Below, piece after piece: positions 26,646 to 34,203 of a DNA stretch of 50,631 nucleotides; within the stretch, counting starts at the first letter, position 1; each line of letters opens with the position of its first letter. Origin of the DNA: Deltaproteobacteria bacterium (GTDB taxonomy: Bacteria > Desulfobacterota > Binatia > UTPRO1); contig JADYZW010000028.1 of assembly GCA_020852955.1 (NCBI GenBank), forward strand, positions 1 to 50,631. Reading direction: 5' to 3'. The position numbers and the translations under genes were made by a program. The notes below the pieces were generated by a model, which had not been told where the DNA came from, did not search any database, and worked only from the letters and a program-made list of their open reading frames with translations.

Positions 26646-27442
26646 ACGGAGACCCCAGGATGGAGCTCACCCTCGACGACGTGAAGCGGGGCGCGAAGCG
26701 CGAGGAGTTCCGCGCCGGTGTGCAGATGCGCATCCTGATGCCGCGCCTCTCGGTGCACGTGACCCGCTGGGTGCTGCTGCACACCCGGTTGCGGCCGGAC
26801 CAGATCACCACGCTCAGCTTCGTCGTCGGGCTGGCCTCGGTCGCCGCCTTTGCGTCGACCTCGCCGTGGATCCTGCTGCTCGGGCTCTGCGGCTTCCACG
26901 TCCACGTGCTGCTCGACTACGTGGACGGCGAGGTCGCGCGCTGTCGGCAGCAGACGAGCGTCAGCGGCGCGTACTACGACCTCGTCACCGACCGCATCAC
27001 GTTCCCCCTGTTCGTGTTCTGCGCGGCGCTCGGCTTGTTCCGGCGGGTCGGCGATCCGACGGCGCTCATCCTCGGCTTCGCGGCGGCGTTCGGGCTCATG
27101 GTCGACAAGGCGGCGGTCGACTCGTGGTACCGCGCCAAGGGCGGCGCGGTGGACGACGTCGAGGACCGCTACGTCGCCGCGCCGGCACGCAGCGCCGCGG
27201 GGCGCTGGCGCGGACGCCTGCGGATCCTGCTGGTGATGTCGCGCGGCCTGACGGCGTTCCTCACCTACGTGGTGATCGCGCGCCTCGTCGACGCGCGCGT
27301 CCCGGCGGGCCTGCCCGCGATCGGGAGCGCGCACGCGGCCGTGCTGTGGGCGTTCGCCCTCTTGATGCCGGCGGGCGCGCTCGTGCGCTTCCTCTACGTC
27401 TACCGCCGCGGCGCGATTCCGCGGCGCCAGCAGCTGCTCTGA
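26642..27442 (+). CDS. CDP-alcohol phosphotransferase (CDP-alcohol phosphatidyltransferase family)
   Basis: A 266-residue membrane enzyme from ATG 26642 (ATGA overlap); ATG 26660 is an alternative start. It carries the complete family signature DG-x2-AR-x8-G-x3-D-x3-D in VDGEVARCRQQTSVSGAYYD and the LVTD that follows, which binds metal and CDP. About six transmembrane helices are visible. The family transfers a phosphoalcohol from a CDP-alcohol to a second alcohol. TarI-like and TarJ-like genes follow directly, so the likely donor is CDP-ribitol or a related CDP-polyol, and the acceptor a lipid or glycan intermediate of this locus. A house-keeping phospholipid role is less likely in this operon. 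Confidence 0.88.
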   Translation: MNGDPRMELTLDDVKRGAKREEFRAGVQMRILMPRLSVHVTRWVLLHTRLRPDQITTLSFVVGLASVAAFASTSPWILLLGLCGFHVHVLLDYVDGEVARCRQQTSVSGAYYDLVTDRITFPLFVFCAALGLFRRVGDPTALILGFAAAFGLMVDKAAVDSWYRAKGGAVDDVEDRYVAAPARSAAGRWRGRLRILLVMSRGLTAFLTYVVIARLVDARVPAGLPAIGSAHAAVLWAFALLMPAGALVRFLYVYRRGAIPRRQQLL

Positions 27443-27453
27443 AGGAGAAGTCC

Positions 27454-28329
27454 ATGCCGACCACGTACGAGCTCGACCACCTCAAGGCCGCCTTCGCGCG
27501 CGAGCGCGCCGGCGGACCGCACGGCGCCGGGAACGGCGCGGGAGCCGCCGCCAACGGCGGCGCCGCGGGCGGGGCACCGGGCGCCGCCCGGGGCCCGAAG
27601 GGCCCGGCCGTCGAGCGGGGGAAGGGCGTGCGCGCCATCATCCTCGCGGGCGGCAGCGGCAGCCGCTTCACGGGGAGCTTCATCCCGAAGCAGTTCGTGC
27701 AGGTTCACGGCAAGCCGATTCTCGCCTACGTCCTCGAGACCTACGAGAACCTCGGGCTCGTCGACGACGTTACGCTGGTGGTGAACCAGCGCTACGAGCA
27801 GCTCTACTACGACATCGTCAGCACCTACGGGTTCCTCAAGGTCCGCCGCATGGTGGCGGGCGCGGCCACCCGGCAGGGCTCGTCGGGGGCGGGGCTCGCG
27901 GCGATCGAGCCGTGCGAGATCGTGCTGGTGCAGGACGGCGTTCGGCCGTTCACGAGTCCGCGGGTGATCGTCGAGGCGATCGAGGTGGCGCGTCAGGTCG
28001 GCGCGGCGAACGTGGTGGTCCCGACGCTCGACACGATCGTGGAATGCCGCGACGGCCTCATGGCGCGTGTGCCCGACCGCACCTACCTCTTCCACGGGCA
28101 GGCGCCGCAGGCGTTCCGCTACGAGGTCCTCGTCGAGGCGCACCGGCGCGCGGCGCAGTCGGACGTGAGCGGTGCGACCGACGACGCGCAGCTCGTGCTG
28201 GCCGCGGGCGGCCGCGTCGGCGTCGTGGAGGGCTCGTACTCGAACTTCAAGATCACCACCCACGAGGACTACCTGTTCGCGTCGCGGCTGGTCGAGCGCG
28301 AGCGCGCCGGTGACGGGAGCCGATGGTAG
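27454..28329 (+). CDS. tarI: IspD/TarI-like cytidylyltransferase, probably making a CDP-polyol
   Basis: A 291-residue IspD/TarI-family cytidylyltransferase with GAAGGAGA before ATG 27454. The first 57 residues are a low-complexity Gly/Ala/Pro extension. The catalytic domain begins VRAIILAGGSGSRFTGSFIP with KQF after it, then AGAATRQGSSGAGLAA, VLVQDGVRPFTSP, VVVPTLDTIVEC, HGQAPQAFRYEVL and VVEGSYSNFKITTHEDYLFA. Both IspD (isoprenoid synthesis) and TarI (CDP-ribitol) share this pattern. The start of a TarJ-like reductase overlaps it by 7 bases, so TarI-type CTP:ribitol-5-phosphate transfer, or a close polyol-phosphate, is the better reading. Confidence 0.85.
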   Translation: MPTTYELDHLKAAFARERAGGPHGAGNGAGAAANGGAAGGAPGAARGPKGPAVERGKGVRAIILAGGSGSRFTGSFIPKQFVQVHGKPILAYVLETYENLGLVDDVTLVVNQRYEQLYYDIVSTYGFLKVRRMVAGAATRQGSSGAGLAAIEPCEIVLVQDGVRPFTSPRVIVEAIEVARQVGAANVVVPTLDTIVECRDGLMARVPDRTYLFHGQAPQAFRYEVLVEAHRRAAQSDVSGATDDAQLVLAAGGRVGVVEGSYSNFKITTHEDYLFASRLVERERAGDGSRW

Positions 28330-29444
28330 CGTCGCGCTGGAATCCGGCGGTCGCCTACCGGCTGACGCAGCCGTTTCGCATCGAGACGCTCGAGCGTCCG
28401 GTCGCGCTCGAGCGTCCGGGCGACGTGCTCGTGCGGCCGCGCATGACCGGCGTCTGCGGCTCCGACCTGAAGCTCTACGCCGGGACCCGCGACCGCGCCG
28501 CGCTGTCGCGGAAGCTGCCGCTCGTGCTGCTGCACGAGGGGGTGGGCGACGTCGTCGCGGCGCATCCGGGCGGCGGGATCCGCCCCGGCACCCGCGTGGC
28601 GGTGGTGCCGAACATCCCGTGCTACGTCGCCTTCCCCGACCGCTATCCGTCGAAGGCCGAGGGCTGCGCGGCGTGCCGGCCCGGCGGCGTCGGGGAGAAC
28701 TACTGCCTCGAGCACCTGTATCTCTCCAGCAACACCGACGGCATGGCGCAGAGCGTGTTCCGCCACCCGGGGGCGCTCGTGGTGCCGGTGCCGGCGGAGA
28801 TTCCGGACCGGATCGCGGCGCTCGCCGAGCCGCTCACGACCGTGCTCGCGGGATGCGAGAAGGCGCCGATCTTCCCCGACCGGCGCTACCTGATCCTCGG
28901 CAACGGGCCGATCGGCCAGATGGTCGCGATCGCCCTGATCGGCTTCTACCAGGTGTCGCCGGACGCCATCACGATGAGCGGGCACGCCTGGGAGAGCCGG
29001 CGCGCGGTGGCCGGCCTCGTCGGCGAGACGCTCGACGCCGAGGACGCGGCGGCCTTCGGCGGGTTGCGCGGGAGGATCGACGTGGCCTTCGAGTGCGTCG
29101 GCGGCGGCGCCAACGGCGACACGCTGGCGCAGGCCGTCGCGGCGCTCCGGCCGGGCGGGTGCGCGGTGCTCTTCGGACCGTCCGAGCGGGCGGTGGCGAT
29201 CGATACGCGCGAGGTCATCGGCAAGGGGCTCTCCTTCCTCGGCTGCAATCGCAGCTTCGTCCCGCACTTCGAGCAGGTCCTCGACCGCATGCGCGATCCG
29301 CGCCTCCAGCGGCTGCTCGGCGAGGTGATCGCGAGCGAGCCCGTGCCGGTCCGTTCGGCGGACGATCTGAACCGCGCCTTCTACCAGGCGTGGACCAACG
29401 GCGACGGCCGCAAGACGCTGCTCGTCTGGCCGGGGCTCGAGTGA
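28323..29444 (+). CDS. tarJ: TarJ-like zinc-type alcohol dehydrogenase (ribulose-5-phosphate reductase family)
   Basis: A 373-residue medium-chain dehydrogenase. Features shared with TarJ/Bcs1-type ribulose-5-phosphate reductases are GVCGSDLKLYAGTRDRAALS, LLHEGVGDVV, RVAVVPNIPC, YLSSNTDGMAQSVF, FECVGGG and the C-terminal DDLNRAFYQAWTNGDGRKTL. The catalytic zinc ligands (Cys in GVCGS, His-Glu in LHEGVG) and a structural-zinc-like cysteine group (CAACRPGGVGENYC) are present, as is the nucleotide loop LGNGPIGQMVA. It would reduce ribulose 5-phosphate with NAD(P)H to ribitol 5-phosphate for the cytidylyltransferase encoded just upstream. A different sugar-phosphate substrate is possible. Confidence 0.84.
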   Translation: MVASRWNPAVAYRLTQPFRIETLERPVALERPGDVLVRPRMTGVCGSDLKLYAGTRDRAALSRKLPLVLLHEGVGDVVAAHPGGGIRPGTRVAVVPNIPCYVAFPDRYPSKAEGCAACRPGGVGENYCLEHLYLSSNTDGMAQSVFRHPGALVVPVPAEIPDRIAALAEPLTTVLAGCEKAPIFPDRRYLILGNGPIGQMVAIALIGFYQVSPDAITMSGHAWESRRAVAGLVGETLDAEDAAAFGGLRGRIDVAFECVGGGANGDTLAQAVAALRPGGCAVLFGPSERAVAIDTREVIGKGLSFLGCNRSFVPHFEQVLDRMRDPRLQRLLGEVIASEPVPVRSADDLNRAFYQAWTNGDGRKTLLVWPGLE

Positions 29445-29457
29445 GAGGGCGCGAGCG

Positions 29458-30726
29458 ATGAACCTGGTCCGCGCCACCTCGATCACGGTCGTCACGAAGC
29501 TGCTCGCGACCGCGACGGCCGCGCTCGCCGCCATCGTCGTGGCGGGCGCGCTCGGCGCGACCGGCGCGGGAACCTTCGCCCTGGTGCGGGTGCTGCCGGG
29601 CACGATCGCGGCGGTGCTCGGCGCGGGGATGACGATCGCGAATCCGTACCTGATCGGAAGCCGGCGCTACTCGGTGCAGGCGATCACCGAGACCACGGTC
29701 GCGCTCGGGCTCGGGCTCGGCGTGGTCGGCTGCGCCGGATGGTGGGCGGCCGGCAACCTCTTGCACGCGCACTTCTACAGCACGCTCTCGGCCCGCGACG
29801 CGCTCCTGGTCGGGCTCGCCATCCCGATGAACCTCCTGCGCGACTACCTGAACTCGGTGCAGCAAGGCCTGCGGAGCTTCAAGGCGGCGAACCTCGTGCT
29901 GCTGACCGACGACGTCGTGTCGCTCGCGCTCCTGCTGCCGCTCCTGGCGGGCGTCGGGGGCACGACGCTCGTGGTCGTGGCCGCGGTGGCGGGCCCGGTC
30001 GCGAGCGTGCTCCTCGCCGCCGCCATGCTGCTCCGGCGCGGAATCCGCCCCTGGCCGCGCGTGCACCCGGCGCTGGCGCGCGACGCCATGCGGTTCGGCA
30101 TCAAGGGCCACGTCGGCCGCATGGCGAACATGCTGAACTGGCGGCTCGACGTGATGATCCTCGCCACGCTCGCGAGCGTCGAGGTGGTCGGCTGCTACTC
30201 GGTCGCGTCGAAAGTCGCGGAGCTCTTCCGGCCGCTCTCCGCGAGCCTGACCTTCGTGCTGCGGCCGCTGATCGCGGGCCTCTCCGCGGTCGAGGCGCGA
30301 GTCCGGGGCGTCTTCCTCTATCGGCGGGTCTTCCTCATCAACCTCGCCGCGATCCTCGTGCTCGCGGCCGTCGGCGAGCGGCTGATCCTCGCGTTCTTCG
30401 GCGCCGAGTTCGCGCCCGCGGTGCCCGCGCTCTACATCCTGCTCGTCGGGCTCGCGGCGCACGGCGCCGACGGCGTGCTCTCCGGGTACAACGTCGGCAT
30501 CGGCCGCCCGGAGCTCAACACCTACACCGCGCTCGCGGGTCTGGTGGTGACGGTGATCGGGGATCTCACGCTGATCCCCGCCTACGGCCTCGTCGGCGCG
30601 GCCGTGGCGTCGAGCGCCGCCTACACCGTCAAGGCGGTGGCGTTCACCGGGCTCTTCCTGGCGACCGCCGACGTGAGCCTGCCGCAGCTGGTCGGATGGA
30701 AGGAGTATGGCCCTGATCTCGCCTAG
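29458..30726 (+). CDS. wzx: Polysaccharide flippase (Wzx/MOP superfamily)
   Basis: A 422-residue integral membrane protein with about 12 hydrophobic helices and the MOP-superfamily layout. It opens with RATSITVVTKLLATATAALA, keeps the cytoplasmic MRFGIKGHVGRMANMLNWRL segment that begins the second half, and has LIPAYGLVGAAVASSAAYTV near the end. Its role is to move the undecaprenyl-linked repeat unit across the inner membrane for polymerisation. The start is 13 bases behind the TarJ-like gene, and the last 20 bases overlap the next gene. It is the only flippase in the locus, supporting a Wzx/Wzy-type route. Confidence 0.9.
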   Translation: MNLVRATSITVVTKLLATATAALAAIVVAGALGATGAGTFALVRVLPGTIAAVLGAGMTIANPYLIGSRRYSVQAITETTVALGLGLGVVGCAGWWAAGNLLHAHFYSTLSARDALLVGLAIPMNLLRDYLNSVQQGLRSFKAANLVLLTDDVVSLALLLPLLAGVGGTTLVVVAAVAGPVASVLLAAAMLLRRGIRPWPRVHPALARDAMRFGIKGHVGRMANMLNWRLDVMILATLASVEVVGCYSVASKVAELFRPLSASLTFVLRPLIAGLSAVEARVRGVFLYRRVFLINLAAILVLAAVGERLILAFFGAEFAPAVPALYILLVGLAAHGADGVLSGYNVGIGRPELNTYTALAGLVVTVIGDLTLIPAYGLVGAAVASSAAYTVKAVAFTGLFLATADVSLPQLVGWKEYGPDLA

Positions 30727-32782
30727 CCCGCGGGACGGCGGCGGCTTCGAGCCGCTCGCGTGTCCGGTTTGTCGTGGCCCCCTCGACGAGGTGCGGGGGC
30801 GCGCGGCGTGCGCTCCGTGCGCGCTCCAGTATCGCGTCGACGACGGCCTCTACACGCTCGGGCCCGCGTTCGCGGCGGCGCTGCCGCGGACGCCGTCGTT
30901 CGAGGAGGCGCGCATGGGCGAGCTCCTCGCCGACTGCGCCATCGTCGGGTGGCCGGAGGCGGAGCGGCGGCTCGCGCGCGAGGTGCTCGCGGGCACGCTG
31001 GCGGCGCCGGCCGGCGGACGCCTGGCGCGGCTGCGCGCCAAGATCGCCGGCGCCACCTGGGAGGACGTGCTGCAGGATCTCGCGGACGCGACCCGCGCCG
31101 GGTGGAAGTACCTCCTCGACCTCGACCGCCGGTCGCGCGTCCTCGTGCTCGGCCCGACGTGGGGGGCGGTGCCGCTCGCGCTGGCGCGCGGCGTGGCCCG
31201 GGTGCTCGTGCTCGACGCCGGCGGCGAGCGGCTGCGCGTGGTGCGGGCCCAGGCGGACGCGCTCGGGCTCGACCACGTCGTCGTCGCCCGCGTCTTCGAT
31301 CCGGTCCGCCTGCCGGTTGCCGACGCCGGGATCGACGTCGTGGTCGTGCCGTGTCTCGCCGCCTGGTTCGGCGCGTTCGCCGGCCGGCGGCCGCGCGCCG
31401 CGGACGCGATCGTCGAGCTCCTGCTCGACCTGCGGCGGACGCTCGCTCCGGGGGGGCAGGTGTACCTCGGAACCGACAGCCGACACGGCATCGCCGGCGT
31501 CGCCTCGCCGCGGCGCGGCGCCGAGGCGGGGCTGGCGCCGCGGATGCTGAAGCGCGTCGCGGCGCGCAGCGGCTTCGGCGGCTGCCACCTCTTCGCCCCG
31601 CTGCCGTTCCGCCACAAGTTCCATCAGATCCTCGACGTCGATCGGGCGGATCGCATGAAGTTCTGCGGCGACCCCTACCGCACGCGCGGACGCCTGGTGC
31701 GCTCCGCCGTGCGGAGCTGGGAGCTCGCCGGCCGGCCGCCGGGCCTCGAGCGGCGGCTCTATCCGTTCCTTCCCGGGCTCGCGGCGGTGCTGACGACGAC
31801 CCCCGTCCACCGCTCCTTCGCCGAGCGCCTGCTCGACGGCCTGGCTTCGACGGGACGGATCCCCGCCGGCGCCCGCGCGCTGTCGCGCTACCTCATCCGC
31901 CCGCGCGGCGTCGTGGTGCTCGCGGGCGGGCCTTCCGAGCGCGGCGGGGCCTTCGTCCGCGTGCCGCTCGAGCCGCGCGCCGCCGAGAGCTGCCGGCGCC
32001 ACCACGAGACCATCGTCGCGCTCGCCGCCGACACCCGCATCCCGCCGGCGCTGCGCGCGCTCTTTCCGGTGCCGCTCGCGGACGGGACCCACGAGGGGCA
32101 GCCGTTCTTCGCCGAGACGGCCCGCCCCGGGGACTGCGGGCGCATCTACTACGCGCGCTCGGCGCGGCGCTACGACCGGGCGATCACGAGCGCCGCCGCC
32201 GCGGTGTGCGCGCTGCGCCGCGCCACCGAAACGCCGGTCGTGATCGACGCGCGGGAGTTCGACCGCCTGTGCGGCGATTGGCTCGCCGACCTCCGCGCCT
32301 TCGTGCGGCCCGACGCGCAGCCGGCGCTGGCGGCGATCGACGAGTGGCTGCGCGCGACCATGCTCGGCGCGACGCTGCCACTCGGCTGGCATCACGGCGA
32401 CTACGACCTCGCGAACCTGCTCTTCGGCCGGGACGATGCGGTTACGGGCATCCTCGACTTCGAAGCCTTCGAGCCGCGCGGGCTGCCCTTGATCGATCTC
32501 CTGCTGCTGCTGGCCCGCCGGCTGATCCGCAGCGACGGCATGGCGTTCGGCGACGTCTTCGTACGCGTCATCCTGACCGGCGCGCTGGCGCCGCTCGAAG
32601 CCCGGATCTTCGCGCGCGAGGCGGCGATCGTCGGGGTCGACGCGCGCATGCAGCGGGCCATCGCGGTGTGCGCGTGGCTCAACCACTTGAAGCTCCGCCG
32701 CGACAGCTGGCTCGTCCGCTCGCCGTCGTGGCTCGACGCCAACCTGCACGCCGTGCTGCACACCGTCCGCAGCGCCCTCTGA
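30707..32782 (+). CDS. Methyltransferase fused to an aminoglycoside-phosphotransferase-like kinase
   Basis: A 691-residue fusion that overlaps the flippase gene by 20 bases. The N-terminus has a Trm112-like zinc ribbon (LACPVCRGPLDE ... CAPCALQYRVDDGLYTL). Next comes a class I SAM-dependent methyltransferase (about residues 130-280) with motif I VLVLGPTWGAVPLALA, an acidic strand VLVLDAGGERLRVVR, and DVVVVPCLAAWF. From about residue 380 it is an APH/choline-kinase-like fold with the catalytic loop GWHHGDYDLANLLFG (about 563-577) and the metal site ILDFEAFEP. It may methylate and phosphorylate the same sugar or chain end, as chain-terminating enzymes of some O-antigens do; that role is inference. 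I know of no named gene for this fusion. Confidence 0.85.
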   Translation: MALISPSPRDGGGFEPLACPVCRGPLDEVRGRAACAPCALQYRVDDGLYTLGPAFAAALPRTPSFEEARMGELLADCAIVGWPEAERRLAREVLAGTLAAPAGGRLARLRAKIAGATWEDVLQDLADATRAGWKYLLDLDRRSRVLVLGPTWGAVPLALARGVARVLVLDAGGERLRVVRAQADALGLDHVVVARVFDPVRLPVADAGIDVVVVPCLAAWFGAFAGRRPRAADAIVELLLDLRRTLAPGGQVYLGTDSRHGIAGVASPRRGAEAGLAPRMLKRVAARSGFGGCHLFAPLPFRHKFHQILDVDRADRMKFCGDPYRTRGRLVRSAVRSWELAGRPPGLERRLYPFLPGLAAVLTTTPVHRSFAERLLDGLASTGRIPAGARALSRYLIRPRGVVVLAGGPSERGGAFVRVPLEPRAAESCRRHHETIVALAADTRIPPALRALFPVPLADGTHEGQPFFAETARPGDCGRIYYARSARRYDRAITSAAAAVCALRRATETPVVIDAREFDRLCGDWLADLRAFVRPDAQPALAAIDEWLRATMLGATLPLGWHHGDYDLANLLFGRDDAVTGILDFEAFEPRGLPLIDLLLLLARRLIRSDGMAFGDVFVRVILTGALAPLEARIFAREAAIVGVDARMQRAIAVCAWLNHLKLRRDSWLVRSPSWLDANLHAVLHTVRSAL

Positions 32783-32811
32783 CGGAGCGAGCCCACGGGA
32801 GCCCCCCCACC

Positions 32812-34203
32812 ATGACCGCACTACCGCTGATCCGATCCGATGCCGCCGCCCCCTGCGAGGCGTGGGGCCCGACCCTCACCGGGCGCTTCCTGCCCGAGCT
32901 CTTCGCCGCCTACGAGCGCGAGTGCGTGCGCTACGCCGTCCTGCGCAACGCCGAGCGCTGGCCCGGCGACTTCGGCAAGGACATCGACCTGGTCGTGCAC
33001 CCGCGCGACCTGCGGCGGCACGACGCGATCGTGCGGCGGATGTGCGAGGCGTGGGGGCTGGTGCCGGTGATCCGCGCGAGCCGCGGCGGCCACTGGATGT
33101 ACTACCTGATGCGGATCGGCGACGGCGAGGCGATCGAGGCCGTGTACCTCGACGTGCGCGTGCGCTTGAGCCACATGGAGCTCGAGTACCTGCCGGTCGA
33201 GGTGGTGCTGGAGGATCAGCGCCACGAGCGCGGCGTGCGCACGCCGTCGCTCGCCGCCGAGGCGCTGGCGCTGGCGCTGCACTGCCTCTTCGACAAGGGC
33301 GCCGTGCGCGCCGACTACCGGGCCCGCCTGGCCGAGCTCCTGGCGGTTGCCGGCGACGCGTTCCGGAGGCTCGCGGAGCGCGAGCTCGGCCCCGGCTTCG
33401 GTGAGCTGCTCGCGGGCGTGGTCGACGATCCCGACCGGCTGCCGGTCGTCCGCCGGCGGGCGGCGGGCGCGATCCTGGTGCGCCGGCCGGGAACCCTGAT
33501 CCGCCACCTCCGCGCCCGGACCGGCGTGCTCCTCGATCGCGCGCGCGCCCGGCTGCGGCCGCCCGGACGGCTCGTGATCCTGCTCGGCCCGGACGGCGCG
33601 GGGAAGACCACGCTTTCGACCCGGGTGTGCGAGCGGTTCGCCGGCACGCGCCTCAAGGTGTCGAGCGTGTATCTCGGCGCGCAGAAGCCGCTGCTCCCGA
33701 CCCGCCGCTGGAGCCAGAAGATCCGCAAACGCCTGCGCCCCGCCGGCACGGCGAAGGTGGTGAAGGACGTGAACCGCAAGCAGCGGCTGCGCGGCCTCGT
33801 CCACATCATGGCGGACAAGTGGCTGCGCTACGTCGTCCAGGTCCGGCCGCGACTGGTGCGCGGGGAGACCGTGGTGCTCGACCGCTACTTCTACGATCTC
33901 CGCACCTTCGCGCACCCGCTCGTGCGCCGGTCGTGGGTGGAGTCGGCGATCATGCGCTGCATTCCCGAGCCCGCGCTCGCGTTCTCGATCGTCGGCGACC
34001 CGGGCATGATCACCGCCCGCAAGCACGAGCTGACCGTCGCCGAGACGACGCGCCAGCTCGCGTGCTACCGGGGCGTCAGCCGCTGGGTCCGGAACTTCCA
34101 CGAGGTGCCCGCCGACGGCGTGTTGCCGACGGTCGTCGACGCCATCGCGACGCGCGTCGCGGCGCTGCAGTCCGGCGACGCGGTGCGGACCCCGGAGGGA
34201 TGA
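32812..34203 (+). CDS. Thymidylate-kinase-like P-loop protein with N-terminal nucleotidyltransferase-like domain
   Basis: A 463-residue protein from ATG 32812, 29 bases after the previous gene. Residues of about 20-200 look like a nucleotidyltransferase fold found beside polysaccharide genes (YAVLRNAERWPGDFGKDIDL, then VVHPRDLRRHDAIVRRM; the GKDIDLVV aspartates fit the metal site). Residues 250-440 are a thymidylate-kinase-like P-loop kinase with LVILLGPDGAGKTTLSTRV, VYLGAQKPLLPTRRW, a DRYFYDLRT motif and a LID-like MITARKHELTVAETTRQL. The kinase could phosphorylate a sugar or other small alcohol; thymidylate itself is unlikely in this operon. The giant protein gene overlaps its stop by 4 bases (ATGA). 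Confidence 0.83.
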   Translation: MTALPLIRSDAAAPCEAWGPTLTGRFLPELFAAYERECVRYAVLRNAERWPGDFGKDIDLVVHPRDLRRHDAIVRRMCEAWGLVPVIRASRGGHWMYYLMRIGDGEAIEAVYLDVRVRLSHMELEYLPVEVVLEDQRHERGVRTPSLAAEALALALHCLFDKGAVRADYRARLAELLAVAGDAFRRLAERELGPGFGELLAGVVDDPDRLPVVRRRAAGAILVRRPGTLIRHLRARTGVLLDRARARLRPPGRLVILLGPDGAGKTTLSTRVCERFAGTRLKVSSVYLGAQKPLLPTRRWSQKIRKRLRPAGTAKVVKDVNRKQRLRGLVHIMADKWLRYVVQVRPRLVRGETVVLDRYFYDLRTFAHPLVRRSWVESAIMRCIPEPALAFSIVGDPGMITARKHELTVAETTRQLACYRGVSRWVRNFHEVPADGVLPTVVDAIATRVAALQSGDAVRTPEG

